A model generated the notes under the pieces. That model had not been told where the DNA came from. It did no database searches and worked only from the letters and a program-made list of their open reading frames with translations. Position numbers and translations under genes: made by a program. 64,000 nt of DNA from Rhabdophis nuchalis (Eukaryota; Chordata; Lepidosauria; Squamata; Natricidae): NCBI GenBank assembly GCA_039707465.1, contig CM077643.1:245935919-245999918 (forward strand), given 5' to 3'. Every line of letters starts with the position of its first letter. Position 1 is the stretch's first letter. This document shows, piece by piece, positions 1-12,497 of this stretch.

Positions 1-342
1 CAGAATAACTTTCATGTATATAGTGTCACAATTAATAGTTGTAAAAAAAGAGAATGATCTGATTCTACACAGTTCGAATGATAATTAACTCCCAGTCCTT
101 CAAGCTTATATTTATGAAGCGTTTCTAAACTGTTTAAGCACATCCATGAAAAAAACAAACACATAGTGGTTACATTTCTCAACAATGTTAAATGGGCAAC
201 TTTATTAATCATATTAAATCTATTCTGGTTGTATAAGTAGTGAGACCAAAACTGGAGTCCTCTAAATGCATTATACTAGTCTTGGAAAATCTGTGAATGG
301 TGGTCCCAACCCATTCAGAAAGTGCTAACTTGGGGAATGTTG
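1..342. other. Unassigned AT-rich sequence
   Basis: No repeat, gene or regulatory element was recognised here. The short open frames have no domain-like character. Confidence 0.4.
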
Positions 343-350
343 GGCTAAAC

Positions 351-684
351 TAGGGGTGTCAAACTTAAGGCTCGGGGGCTGGATCCAGCCTGCAGGGTGG
401 TTAGATCTGGCCCCCAGGGAAACTCTGGAAACAGTGAAGGAGTGGCCTGCAGTACCTCTGCCAGTGAAAACCAGGCTTGGGAGGGCCGCTTCACTAGCAG
501 AGGGTTGCGGGAGGGTGTCACAGCAAACACAGAGCTCGGGAGCCCGTTTTCCCTGGCAGAGTGATCGGGCCACCACAGGCGCCCCCAACACGAGTGACGT
601 TGAGCTGGCCATGTCCACCCTGTGCCTCCAAGGTCAAATACAACCCTGATGCGGGCCTCAATGAAATCAAGTTTGATCCCCCTG
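351..684 (+). mobile_element. Non-autonomous hAT-type element (334 bp)
   Basis: The left end TAGGGGTGTCAAACTT pairs with the right end, whose reverse complement is CAGGGGGATCAAACTT, giving 16-bp terminal inverted repeats. It is flanked by an exact 8-bp target-site duplication GGCTAAAC (343-350 and 685-692), the hallmark of hAT transposition. The interior is GC-rich and encodes no transposase. The frames across it are therefore not genes. Mobilisation in trans by a hAT transposase is inferred from the ends. Confidence 0.85.
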
Positions 685-706
685 GGCTAAACCATAGATA
701 TTTTAG

Positions 707-968
707 CAGGGGTGAAATCCAGCAGTGTCTGATAGGTTCAAGAGAACTGGCAGTGGAAATTTTGAGTAGTTCGGAGCGCCAGTAGCGGAAATTTTGAGTA
801 GTTTGGAGAACTGGCAAATGCCACCTCTGGCTGGCCCCAGAGTGGGGTGGGAATGGAGATTTTGCAGTATCCTTCCCCTGCCATGCCTACCAAGCCACAC
901 CCACTAAGCCACACCATGCCCACCAAGCACACAGAACTGGTAATTAAAAAAATTGAATTTCACTACTA
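707..968 (-). mobile_element. hAT-like element, CAGTGGTGGGATTC family, decayed
   Basis: In reverse orientation it shares the body of the copies at 44616 and 54216: a GGGCATGGC/GTGGC-rich 5' part, one unit of the GGGGAAGGATACT sequence, then GAGAACTGG and AAATTTTGAGTAG blocks. The AAATTTTGAGTAGTT block is duplicated inside this copy. The ends are CAGGGGTGAAATC and a decayed CACTACTA. No target-site duplication is visible. Confidence 0.65.
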
Positions 969-1950
969 CAATGTAAAGGAGAACAATGCTGAATGTAAGC
1001 GATCTTTAACTGTTAATCCAAAATGGATTGATTTAAGTCAGCTCAGGAAAGCTATGTTTCCTGAAAAATAAAAGAGTAGTTTTACTTAGTCATTTGGCTG
1101 AGCCTTCTATTTTTTATTTATTTTTTGGCTTAATGAAGCTGTGTTTATGTTGGTGATTGTGCATATAAATCTGCATGTTGCAGTCACTTTTTGATGAAAA
1201 AATGGTTTTTGATATGGTCGCAGAGCTGGAACAAATCAGTGATAAATAGGTCTCCAACTGACAGATTGAATGTGAGAGAAATAACATGAATAATACAATA
1301 CAAGTAGTATTAGCACTAATTGATGGCCATTCTCCATCTGTGAATGAGAAGGTGGACCCTCTTAAAAATTAAAGGGCAAAATAGTTTCATTAAATGAAGC
1401 AACAGACAACGTATAATGAGATGTAGCCTCCAGCTTGGAGTTCAGGGAAAAAGGAAGGAAACAGCCTACCATAAATGTTAAGAGCACAATCCAGCCTCTT
1501 TGCCCAGCTCAATCTTCTAAGGTTCAGAGTTAAAAAGCTCAATAAACTAGGGTCTAAGCCAAGCCCTCATATTTCATAACTTCAGAAATTGACATGACAT
1601 AGATGAAGCATCATTCTGCCTCCAACATTCTGCCCTCGTTTCCTAACTCAGAGACACAGCTCCTGACATCTAGTGTAGTCTGCCCGTGCCTTGCTCTTAG
1701 CTTAAGATATGAAACCATTGACTAGTTGACAGGGAGCACGCCTTGCTGTGAAAGCATCTTCTGTGTGAAGTTTTGCTTCTGTTTAGAGATTCAGAAGATA
1801 TGAACGAAGGATAGTATAAGGGCCTTGAAATTGTCTATCAATTTGAACAGCTTTCTTAGGATTGCAGATTCAGACATACACGTCATTTGGTTCATGGCAT
1901 TTCTCTGCATACCACTATGCTGATAGGTATTATTTCTGGATTTGCATTGC
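969..1950. other. Unassigned AT-rich sequence
   Basis: No recognisable repeat or gene. It has no long open frame and no low-complexity tract beyond short A/T runs. Confidence 0.4.
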
Positions 1951-2160
1951 AGGTAGTCCTTGATTTTAAACCATTCATTTAGTGACTTTTTGAAGTTGCA
2001 ACATCACTGAGAAAAGTGACTTATGACTGTTCTCTTACTTATGACCATAGCAGCATCCTCATACTCATGTGAGCCAGGCATTTGGCAATCAGCTCATATT
2101 TATAATGGTTGCAGCATTCCATATATGGGTCACATATCGCTTACATATCGCTTACATATC
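1951..2160 (+). repeat. CAGGTAGTCC-family interspersed repeat, 5' part
   Basis: It begins with AGGTAGTCCTTGA and carries the recurrent GTGACTTATGAC and TCATATTTATAATGG blocks seen in other copies in this window (3483, 19327, 53176). It ends in three tandem copies of TTACATATCGC at the junction with the LINE fragment that follows. The family has CAGGTAGTCC at one end and GGACTACCTG at the other, so a DNA transposon with terminal inverted repeats is likely. Its superfamily was not determined. Confidence 0.55.
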
Positions 2161-2937
2161 GCCGTGGCCAGGGGGGCCTTCTATCAGGTGCACCTGATAT
2201 GCCAGTTGTGCCCCTTTCTGGATCGTGGCGCCTTACAGACAGTCACTCAAGCTCTTGTCATTTCGCGCCTGGATTACTGTAATGCTCTCTACATGGGGCT
2301 GCCCTTGAAATGCACCTGGAGGCTCCAGCTGGTGCATAATGCGGCCGCGCGGGGGATTTGGGGAGTTTCAAAATACTCCCATGTAACACCTCTCCTGTGC
2401 GAGCTGCACTGGCTGCCGGTAGCCTTCCGGGTGCGTTTCAAGGTTTTAGTGACCATTTTAAAGCGCTCCATGGCAGTGGGCCTGGCTACTTGTAGGACCG
2501 CCTTCTACCGCATACCTCCACTCGACCTGTCCGCTCCCACAGGGAGGGCCTCCTTAGGGTGCCGTCTGCTGGACAATGCTGGCTGGCGATGCCCAGGGGA
2601 AGAGCCTTCTCTGTGGCAGGCCCCACCCTTTGGAATGACCTCCCCCCAGACCTCTGGACTAACACCGACCTTCGCCTCTTCCGCCAGACTTTAAAAACCT
2701 ATTTTTTCCATATGGCCGGCCTGGCATAGCTGCTACAACCATATTTTATTAGATTTGGGTTTTAAATTGATTGTCTCTTTTAGCACGGGTTAAACGGTTT
2801 AATAGTTGTTTTAAATTTTGTAGAATTTGTACTTTTGTATTGTTGGTTTTTAAGTCCCTGTGCGCCGCCCTGAGTCCCTCTTTTGGGAGATAGGGCGGGA
2901 TAGAAATCTAATAAATAAATAAATAAATAAATAACAT
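2160..2937 (+). mobile_element. L2/CR1-group LINE, 3' end, decayed
   Basis: The frame at 2161-2694 reads the C-terminal part of an L2-like reverse transcriptase protein: motifs LDYCNALYMGLPL and ELHWLPVAFRVRFKVLV are clear. It then drifts out of frame. The 3' UTR has the GCGCCGCCCTGAGTCC signature and an (AAATA)n tail ending near 2937. It is 5'-truncated, as usual for target-primed reverse transcription. The 223-aa open frame here starts in the preceding repeat and is a chimera, not a host gene. Confidence 0.85.
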
Positions 2938-2983
2938 ATGATTTCCATTTGTGACCTTCCCAGCTGGTTTCTGATGAACAAAG

Positions 2984-3469
2984 CAGTGGTGGGTTCCAGA
3001 TCTCATTGCCCCAGCATCCACTACATAAACACGGGCAGTGTGCGCATGCATCATTACATCTCGCGACGATTCCACGATGCTCCAGCTGCTTGGTGGAGCA
3101 TCGTGCAGGCACTGTGTGTTCCGTGCGCATGCGCAGAAGCACCAAAGAGCTCAAATATTTCTGACATTTCTGACTTTTTAAGAAAATAATTTATAATTGG
3201 CAAGGGTTTTAATATTGGGTTTTAGCACGGGTTTATTAATTTAATACATTTTAATAGATATTTATTGTATTTTGTGTTCTTAAATAATGCCTGTGCGCCG
3301 CCCTGGGTCCTAACAAGGAGAAGGGCAGGGTATAAATTTAATAAAATAAAATAAATAAAATACAGGTAAGGAGCTCGGGCGGGCAGGAGGACCCTCCAGA
3401 GCACCATACTGGAATGGTGCAGGCACCAGTATGCCTGTACTGGGGCATAATGCCTGCAACCCACCACTG
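2984..3469 (+). mobile_element. hAT-type element carrying a LINE 3' tail
   Basis: The ends are CAGTGGTGGGTTCC and GCAACCCACCACTG, flanked by an exact 8-bp duplication GAACAAAG (2976-2983 and 3470-3477). The outer sequence matches the 285-bp element at 25404-25688. An L2-like 3' tail (about 3195-3361, plus strand) is inserted near the middle, which explains the greater length. Confidence 0.9.
3195..3361 (+). mobile_element. L2-like LINE 3' tail nested in hAT element
   Basis: It contains TTTTAGCACGGGTTTATTAA, then CTGTGCGCCGCCCTGGGTCC and an AATAAAATAAAATAAATA tail. These features match the 3' ends at 2850-2937 and 40690-40782. Only the 3' UTR remains. Confidence 0.8.
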
Positions 3470-3482
3470 GAACAAAGGCAAT

Positions 3483-3995
3483 AGATTGGATTTGTTTAAT
3501 GACAACTAGAGTCACTTAACAACTGCAATGATTCTCTTAACAATTGTGCCAAACAAAGGTTGTAAAATGGAATCCAGATCATTTAACAATTGCCTTGCTC
3601 AATGGAAATTTTGGGTTCAATTGTGGCCAAGAGGTACCTGTATGTATTTCCATCTTGCATGTAGAAAAAGAGATTGATAAGACAAGAGACATAAGAGCAA
3701 CTGCAGTGATTAATTTTAACAACCCTGCCAAAAATTGTTAAATAAGTCATGCCAATCAGGCAGGCATGAAATCTTCTTGCCTTTGCTACTGGTTCGGAAA
3801 CGGGAGCATGCGCTCACGCACGGCACTTCTGCACATGCGCAAAGCATCTGTGATGATGTCGGGGGGGGGCGGAGCCGAACCGGGGAGAACCAACAGAATA
3901 CCACCTCTGCAATTGGGCATGGCTCACTTAACAACTGTCTTGCTTAACAACAGAAATTCTGGTCTCATTTGTAGTCATAAGGCAAGAACTACCTG
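3483..3995 (+). repeat. CAGGTAGTCC-family repeat, 3' part, interrupted
   Basis: It has repeated CACTTAACAAC blocks, TTGTAAAATGG, AATTTTGGGTTCAATTGTGG and a terminal GAACTACCTG, as in the family at 53176-53534. A small hAT-like element (3761-3909) is inserted inside it. Confidence 0.6.
3761..3909 (+). mobile_element. Short hAT-like element
   Basis: It runs from CAGGCATGAAATC to GAATACCACCTCTG, both typical of the CAGTGGTG hAT ends in this window. The flanking octamers CAATCAGG and CAATTGGG agree at 6 of 8 positions, suggesting a decayed duplication. It is nested in the preceding repeat. Confidence 0.55.
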
Positions 3996-4007
3996 CATTG
4001 CTATTTC

Positions 4008-4262
4008 CCTGTTTCCCCAAAAATAAGACCTCCCTGGATAATAAGCCCAATTAGGCTTTTGAGTGCATGCGCTAAAAAAAACCCTTCCCCTGAAAATAAG
4101 CCCTTTCTGAAAATATTGCAACACAGAAGCAGCCCTGAGGTGACCACGCTCACTGCCTCCTATACCTCAAAAGTAATAAGACCTCCCCAAAAATAAGGCC
4201 AAGTGCTTATTTCAGGGGGTCAAAAGAAAATAAGACCCTGCCTTATTTTTGGGGAAACACGG
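4008..4262. mobile_element. TIR element, TGTTTCCCC-AAATAAG family
   Basis: The left end CTGTTTCCCCAAAAATAAG is matched by the inverted right end CTTATTTTTGGGGAAACAC. The interior has AATAAGCCC, ATATTGCAACACAG and GAGGTGACCACGCTC blocks shared with 19097-19322. It is non-coding, so probably a MITE. The superfamily is not determined because the target-site duplication is unclear. Confidence 0.65.
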
Positions 4263-4517
4263 CATTTCTAAGTCTGCCTCAGTACATTTTAAAAAGCACA
4301 TACAAATATTTGGATGATGCTTCCTTCCATCTTCACTGATGCTATATAAGTAGCTTCCCCCCCGCCCCAAAAGAATATAATAGTCTATCATGCCTCCAAA
4401 TTTAAGTCACATTCCCAGAATTAAGACAACTTTTAGAGAGGTCAATTAAATAATTCTGAATTAAATTGTTTATTGTTGATGTTTTATTGGAGCACATAGG
4501 ACATCTATGACTGGAAT

Positions 4518-5099
4518 TGTTCTGACCCAGGCTTCCCAAGAGCATGAAACAAACTCCTTATCCCAACAAAAAACCCTTTTATTAATTTACTGTGAATTCT
4601 GCTTATTCACATCCACCAAAGTCTTTCAAGGGAGGATTTACAGTCACAGACCTAATCTGGCTTGGAGAGCTGCCAAACCAATATTTGCAAAACTTATCAA
4701 GGAGTTTATTCATTGGTCACAAACCAATTAAGCGAACCAATTCTCTCCTGTAAACTCCACTCCCCCTTCGCTCCTCTTTTATTTCCTTTTGAAGGGGCCA
4801 TTCATCCACCTATGGCCTTACTCCCAAGTCAACCCCTGTTCTTTAGCTGTTCCCTGGCAATTCTGGCAACTCTGCGCATGCGCACACTGGGAACAGGCTT
4901 CAGCTGTTTGGCTGCCTCACTGATGTCTGGCTCTGAAGGCAGCTGATAACTGGTCTACGGCGCTGGCCCCCTCTCTGCCTCTGACACAGAGCCCTCATCA
5001 AAGCCTTCCCCAGACTCCAGGATTGGCCCATGTTCCTCCTCAACCTCCTCACTGTCCGAATCTGCTGCTAGCTCTGCTAGCTGCTGGCAGGCCACAACA
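4518..5099 (-). mobile_element. Solo LTR (582 bp)
   Basis: It starts TGTTCTGACC and ends GGCCACAACA, so the ends are TGTT...AACA. An exact 5-bp duplication GGAAT flanks it (4513-4517 and 5100-5104). On the minus strand AATAAA-type signals lie near the 3' end (around 4575 and 4705), which gives the orientation. No gag or pol sequence is present, so it is a solo LTR left by LTR-LTR recombination. The 5-bp duplication fits Ty3/Gypsy or an endogenous retrovirus; which one is not decided. Confidence 0.85.
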
Positions 5100-5104
5100 G
5101 GAAT

Positions 5105-5671
5105 TGTTCCATATGAGAGATCTCTGAAGCCCTAGAAGGGGTGTCTAAAAACCCTTGCTAGCTTGCTTCTTTACTACATATTGGTATCTTGTTTCTTTCG
5201 GTTTATCAACCATGCCGACATTTCATTGCCGTGTTTCTTAAATTCTATTACATTTATTAAAAACCTCACAGAATAGATGTTACTAGATATTACACAATTC
5301 AGTGTAAAACATGGTATTAGCATAATAACAAACCAAAGTCACACTAATAAAGTCCAACACTGCCTCAAAATAATGGAGCCTGTTTGGAAGCAGCATAAAA
5401 TATGTATGCATAATAAAACTGAACTATAAACTGATAAAACTTAAATGCTAAAATGCTGAAAATAAGAGAACAAAAATAGGCAACCTGACATACAATGTGT
5501 TTCAGTGAGAGGAAGATGGCAAGGAAGTCAAGAGAAGAGCAGAGGTGAGATCCATTGCAACTCTTATTTATCACTCTTCCCCAAATCTCTGAATGAGGAG
5601 CTACACTGAATAGGTGAGATAATGGAGGGGCAGTTGAGACAGTGTTCTTACTACTGACTGACGATGTGTTG
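5105..5671. other. Unassigned sequence
   Basis: AT-rich and without recognised repeats or coding signals. Confidence 0.35.
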
Positions 5672-5679
5672 TCCTAGTG

Positions 5680-6990
<1,311 letters not shown>

Positions 6991-6999
6991 TCCTAGTGG

Positions 7000-7218
7000 C
7001 ATGGTGGCCTAGTGGTGAAGATGTTCGCCTCCCTCTCAGAAGATTGAGAGTTCAATCCTAAGTAGCACAGAGGTTTCTCTCTACAAGGGAGCAAAGAAAA
7101 AAATATCTGCTGTGAATTCCATGTGGCATCATGAAGGACACCTGGACAATAAACTTTCAGCTCCATTCAGTCACCCTGATTCTACCCCAAATTAAGGGAT
7201 TACAGGGTTATAAAAAAG
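7000..7218 (+). mobile_element. tRNA-derived SINE (GTGGCCTAGTGG family)
   Basis: It begins with TGGTGGCCTAGTGGTGAAG, an A-box-like sequence, and has a B box GTTCAATCC at 7050-7058 matching the GWTCRANNC consensus. The tRNA-unrelated body includes AGAAAAAAATATCTGCTGTG. The body recurs at 29165-29355. It is transcribed by Pol III when active; the present copy shows no long tail. Confidence 0.75.
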
Positions 7219-8739
7219 GAGTTTTTAGTTGAAGAACTAAGGTGATCTTGGATTCTTCTATTTTATGTAAAACCCCATGACCCCAAAATATTCAGGCATT
7301 AAAAAGGGGAAATTGGCAAACCAGAGATAAAATGTAGAATTCTCATTTTAAAAAACAAACTAACTCTAGGTATTTGTGTGTCTGTGTGCTTGTTTGTACA
7401 CAGCGTTTGGTCCATGTGAAGATATCTATATCCTTCAACGTACTGAATTATTAATTTCTTCTTTGTTTAACTGTTCACTTATTTTTTAAACTTTTACCTC
7501 TGTTGATGATATTTCCCACACTTCATATTCTATATTAATCCATAGAAGGGCTAACTGGAATTAGGATCCCCTCCATTCTACAGCTGCAGTCTAGAAATCT
7601 AGAAATGGTACAATGACTTATTGGTTTTCCAACTTGGATGAAAAATTTACACAGTAACTGAAGAAAAACTGTACCATGTTCTAACTTTCTTATTAGAAGT
7701 TAACTAATTCAAAAAGGTATTTGAAAATAGTCTTAAAATACCACTTGCCCCATCATAATTTAAATTCCCCAGAAAAGTACTAAGCCAGAAGACATAAACC
7801 TGACTGGTTTTTAAATTCAATTAATTTACATTCAGTCGGTAGTAAGAATAGTTATCCTGGGATGGGGTGGAGAATGAACAAACTAAAACAAATCTATTAA
7901 TGTCTTTGGGTCAAAAGATCTTGTTCCCCAAGGAAATTAGCAGAATGAATTACTGTAATAATGATTGTCTAAGTAGAATGTAATGCATATACTGAACTTT
8001 GATTTATGAGTTCATTGAGCTTCTCTAAAGAGCAGCACCTTCATCAGGATTGGGGCAAAATGAAATAACTGATTCAAACGTGAGTGAAAGGATTGAGTCA
8101 GATTTGGTCGCAAGGAAAGTTTCTAAATGTTAAAATGATAGTAGGGACACCTTCTGGACAGCACATAACAAGCTGCATTATCACCTTGCACATATTTAGG
8201 GGAGGACCATACTTCATGTTCCCATTTTTTTTAAAAAGTGAAATGACTGCCTTTGTAATAAGTGTATCTTCCCAAATCTCTTAAAATTTAGATGTTTTCT
8301 CTTTCATCTGCTTTCCCTTTTAGACAATTTTACAAATTAAAATCACTTGTTAAAATATTTATGACTGGGAGAGACATGGGAACCAGGTCAGCCAATGAAT
8401 AGGCATAGCAACTAAATCACCCAATGGGAGTTTAAACAGATCTGAGTCTGTGCAAAGAATTGAAACAGAAACTTAAGCAGTCTGTTGCTCTGAGAAGTAA
8501 ACTAGCAGTATGTCTGGGCTTGTCTGCTGAAATGAAACTAACTGCTTGTGTTTGCCTGTAACTCTTCTGCCTTGTGTTTACTTGGAAGAACCACCTTCCA
8601 AGTATTGATATTGTACATTTATTCATCTATTATTATGCATATAAATAAGTTAATGAATCCTGCTGCATCAGTTATCTGTGTGTGCTTCTGGATTTGAATT
8701 TATGCCACACACTGACATCACTTTCTGCAGCAAAAGTTG
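7219..8739. other. Unassigned AT-rich sequence
   Basis: No recognisable repeat or gene. Short open frames at 8084-8284 and 8432-8626 have no supporting features. Confidence 0.4.
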
Positions 8740-9115
8740 GGACTGTGGGATGATGATGATGATGATGAAGTCATAGTTGACTCTTACCAGCCACAAAGAT
8801 AGATTTTCTCTATAATGATCTGTCCTTAACCTAGTTCTGGGGATTTCTAACTGTGCATCCAATTCCACTAGAGTCCATCCACTATCTTGCTGGTCATTCT
8901 CTTCTTCTCTTTCTTTCCACCTTTCTCAGCATCAGAGCCTTCTCCAGAAAGCTATATTTTTGCAGGTGGCGTCTGAAATCAGATAATTTGAGCCTGATTA
9001 TTTGTGCCTTGTGTGAAAACTGTAGGGTGATTTGTTCAATGAACCATCTGTTTGTTTTATCATCTGTCTGTGGCATTCTCACAGTCACCTCCAGCACCAA
9101 AGTTCAAAAGAGTTA
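8740..9115 (-). mobile_element. RTE/Bov-B LINE fragment, 3' coding end
   Basis: On the minus strand the frame reads EKALMLRKVERKRRRE followed by a tryptophan-containing segment. This resembles the C-terminal EKxLMLGKVEGKRRRG region of Bov-B reverse transcriptase and the copy at 11018-11685. A GAT triplet run (8749-8769) lies at its 3' side. Stops break the frame. Confidence 0.65.
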
Positions 9116-9734
9116 ATACTAAAAAATCTTCAGAAATGAGAACAGATCAAACTGGTCTGTAAAGAGAGGCAAACCCAAGAGCAAAGGTTGGATGAAGACA
9201 CAGCAGGTAGAAAAACAGGGATGCTAAGCAAGAGTTTTTCTTAGATCATCTGGTGAGCAGATCACATACTGTAAAAACTGAAGATGGAAGGACCTTTGCA
9301 CTCTCAGACAGTCCTACAGCCCTGTCAAATATGTATTTATAAAATAATATCCTATTTATAATTATAAATTCATTTCATATTTTGTTCTTTTAAAAAAGAT
9401 GCTATTATTTGCATCAATAGCATTTATTCTTATTCAACACCTCTGTTAGATTTCACACTATTAATGAGATCCAGTGTGAAGATCATAAATGTGGGAGATG
9501 TAAACCATACTAAACAAAAAAGTGAAAGTTGCTGTTTTGGGCTATTTCAGATCACTAATTAAATGCATTGCTGCTGGGCGAGTAACAGACCTTTCCATTG
9601 ATTCTTCTGGATCTTGATTAACAAAGCAGGTTTTTTTTTTGTTTTTTTTTGCAAATTAGATAAATTACTATATGGCCTCCAGTCCTAGATGATCCGGGAA
9701 GAAAAAGATTATCTAACCCCTTTCCAGTTGGTAT
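9116..9734. other. Unassigned AT-rich sequence
   Basis: No feature was recognised. It contains a T-rich run at about 9632-9650. Confidence 0.35.
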
Positions 9735-10620
9735 TCAAACTGGAGTACAATGACATGGTTTTTGGTCATACTTGCTAATAGCCTGTGGAGTGGTTGAAAT
9801 GGTGGTTTCTTTCACCCTGGTTCTCCTTGAACTTTCAGCTGCCTTTGATATCATCAGTTGAGGGTATGATGAGTGGGATGGCACCATATTGTTGTGGTTC
9901 TCCTCCTTCCTTTGAGACTACTTCTCGCTGGTGTTGGTGGGATGGTTGCATTTGAGCTCAATGCCTCTGCTGTCAGGCCTGCAGCCATCTTTTCTTTTGG
10001 ATCTTTGGACAGTCACACTTTCTATTATTCTACTATGCGTTTTCTATTGTGGGAAAATGGGAGGGGGGATTGTAGGAGCTAGATGCTATGCAACGTTAAC
10101 ATAATTCTTTCTAGAAGGACAAAGTCATCCTTTGTCTTTGCACCTCTGAACTTGACCGGAAGTGGATGGGTGGAACTGCCAGCAGGACAGTGGGAGATTG
10201 GACCGTGTGATGGACTTGTGGGTGTGGGGGCAAGATCTTGAACCTTCAACTGGGTGGGGAAAACCAGGAAGCTTTCAGATTCAGGGTTTCTCAGATGTGC
10301 CAACATGGCTGTCTTAATACATTGGAACTTTGAGCAATACTTTGCCTTGGACTCTGATTTACTTTTGGATGCTATTTGGAACCCTGGCATCTGCTTGGCA
10401 AGATCAGGGATCCTCCCCTCCTTTTAAGTATCTAAATGAAGTGGCTAGTGAGGTCATCTGTAGTGGTAAGAGGTGGGGTACCATCAATATGCTGATGAGA
10501 CCCAGTTGTACATTTCTGCTCTCAGTCACATATGTGAAGTTGTCAAATTTTATCTCACTGGTTAAAAGCTGTGGTTCTGGATGGGAATGAACAGGTAGTT
10601 GGTCAACCTAGTCAAGATTG
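9735..10620 (+). mobile_element. L2-like LINE fragment split by a solo LTR
   Basis: Left of the LTR, translation gives a decayed reverse transcriptase core (LSAAFDIIS, then WFSSFL). Right of it the frame continues with QGSSPPFKYLNEV and a decayed YADD region (INMLMRPSCTFL). These correspond to the AAFDTIDH, QGSVLSPLLF and YADDTQLYI motifs of the LINE at 58821-62820. The two halves join cleanly when the LTR and one TCTGC copy are removed. Many stops show it is old. Confidence 0.75.
9971..10389 (+). mobile_element. Solo LTR, family B (419 bp)
   Basis: It starts TGTCAGGCCT and ends ACCCTGGCA, flanked by an exact 5-bp duplication TCTGC (9966-9970 and 10390-10394). It is homologous along its length to 44122-44591 in reverse orientation, including a CTATTATTCTACTATGC block. 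No internal retroviral coding sequence remains. It is inserted in a degenerate LINE. Confidence 0.9.
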
Positions 10621-11017
10621 GGTGGCTATTGGTTTTGGGTCTCCCAGATCCAAAAACTGGAGTGCTTTCATCTTTGGACAGAGCAACAATGACCTGTTCA
10701 GACTAAATATGCAATCTTGACCACACAGCTCTTGTTCAAAACACAGGTAGCAGCTGCAGTCAATTAGTCTTTTGCACAACTCCATCTTGTGCACCCATTC
10801 ATTTGCATAAACAATGCAAAGTTTTCTATGAAGAGTAAGTATAGGAGCAATGTTGTTGAAAACAACTAATATTCTCTCTGCACACATGATACTGAAGTAT
10901 ATAGTAGGTAGAAGAGGAAAAATGAAATTGTCTGCTGACTCCGGAAGAGAAGGTGACAGATTGACAAAACCAGATTGTTGTCTTTTTCTATGGTGCTGAA
11001 TAGAGGCAATAGTTGGC

Positions 11018-11685
11018 TTGAAACTTAACATTAAGAAAACTAAGATCATGGCATCTGGTCCTCTCAATTCCTGGCAAATAGATGGGGAAGAAATTGAGGT
11101 ACTGACAGATTTTATTTTCCTGGACTCCAAGATCACCACAGATGGGGACTACAGTCAATAAATTAAAAGACACTTGCTCCTAGGGAGGAAAACTATGGCA
11201 AATCTAGACAGCATACTAAAAAGCAAAGACATCACCCTGCCAGCATATAGTCAAGACTATGGTTTTCCCAGTTGCAATGTATGGCTGTGAAAGGTGGATC
11301 ATAAGGAAGGCTGAGCGCCAAAGAATTGAGGCCTTTGAACTATGGTGCTGGAGAAGACTCCTGCATTGAGTCCCTTGGACTGCAAGGCAATCAAACCGGT
11401 CAGTCCTAGAGCAGATCCACCCAGACTGCTCTTTAGAAGGCCAGATCCTGAAGATGAAACTCAAGTACTTTGGCCACCTAATGAGAAGGAAGGACTCACT
11501 GGAGAAGAGACTGATGCTGGGAAAGATTGAGGGCAAAAGAAGAATGGGACAACCGATAATGAGGTGGCTGGATGGCATGAGTTTAAATGGACGCCAGAGG
11601 ATGGTAGAGGACAGGAAGGCCTGGAGGAACGTTGCCCATGGGGTCACAGTGGGTTGGAGACAATTTCATGACTAACATCAACAAG
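11018..11685 (+). mobile_element. RTE/Bov-B LINE, 3' portion
   Basis: Translation in shifting frames gives INIKKTKIMASGP, WQIDGEEIEVLTDFIFL, ILKSKDITLPAY and the C-terminal KLKYFGHLMRRKDSLEKRLM segment. This is the familiar Bov-B C-terminus, and the 3' end is ACTAACATCAACAA. Several frameshifts and stops are present. Bov-B encodes an APE endonuclease and reverse transcriptase; only the region after the polymerase core is seen here. Confidence 0.85.
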
Positions 11686-11778
11686 GTGTCATTTGCAGAA
11701 GATATATTACCTGTAACAATTAGGTCTCTGGAGCACTTCTGCATTCTTTTGATGAGAAGACTACAGCTCACTGTAGTT

Positions 11779-11779
<1 letters not shown>

Positions 11780-11831
<52 letters not shown>
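11780..11831 (+). repeat. (TG)n microsatellite
   Basis: About 26 uninterrupted TG dinucleotides. The cysteine/valine frames across it are artefacts. Confidence 0.95.
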
Positions 11832-11832
<1 letters not shown>

Positions 11833-11834
<2 letters not shown>

Positions 11835-12489
11835 AAAGAATACTTTGTTGCATTGATTTCCAAAACTATTTTAAGTAGGCATTTTTGCTACATGGTGGGA
11901 AGTGGTGAAGTAATAACAGTGAGAGCCTGCATGTTAATTTTGAAAAATTTAAAGTATATAGTAGAAATGACATGTCCATTTTAACAGATCTCTCTAAAAG
12001 ATACAATGAATAGAATGGAGCAGAGCAGAATATTCTTTCTTGGCCAAATGTGATTGGACACACAAGGTAAATATGCATTATACATTATAGAATAAGATAC
12101 AATTAAAGAAAAGATCCCCCTATGTATAAATGAAGTGATAAAGGCTGCTGGGTGACTTTAGAACCACAGAGTATGACCTGCTCAATAGTAGCATAAAGTG
12201 CATGGCAAGTCTTGCATTCTAATGGTTAAAACTTTCTTTAGAGGAGCTATCCCACAGCGGCGACCAATTCATGAGGGCTTGGAACTATGGACATTCTCTG
12301 AAACAGATACAACTTCCATTTTGTGTGTGTGCCTCTTTTCTTCCTCAAAGTCACTATGCACCATGTCTTCTTCCTGGGAGAATTATCCTGCTAAGAATGG
12401 TGGCAATGTCAGAACTGGGTCCATGGAGTCATCAACTGCCCTGTTCCAAGCTGTTCTGCCTCCCCATGCTGGTTGTTTTTCAAAGGAGG
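11833..12489. other. Unassigned sequence
   Basis: No repeat or exon recognised. The 112-codon frame at 12198-12536 runs into the adjacent hAT element and has no supporting feature. Confidence 0.35.
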
Positions 12490-12497
12490 CTTCAGTC

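Noticed and set aside
2023..2694. 223-codon frame as a host gene
   Set aside because: It joins a non-coding repeat to the C-terminal end of an L2-like LINE protein.
7000..7070. Functional tRNA gene
   Set aside because: The A- and B-box-like sequences belong to a SINE head. No cloverleaf with proper acceptor and anticodon stems is apparent.
10612..11139. 175-codon minus-strand frame
   Set aside because: Antisense to the Bov-B fragment at its lower end and without any domain; treated as chance.
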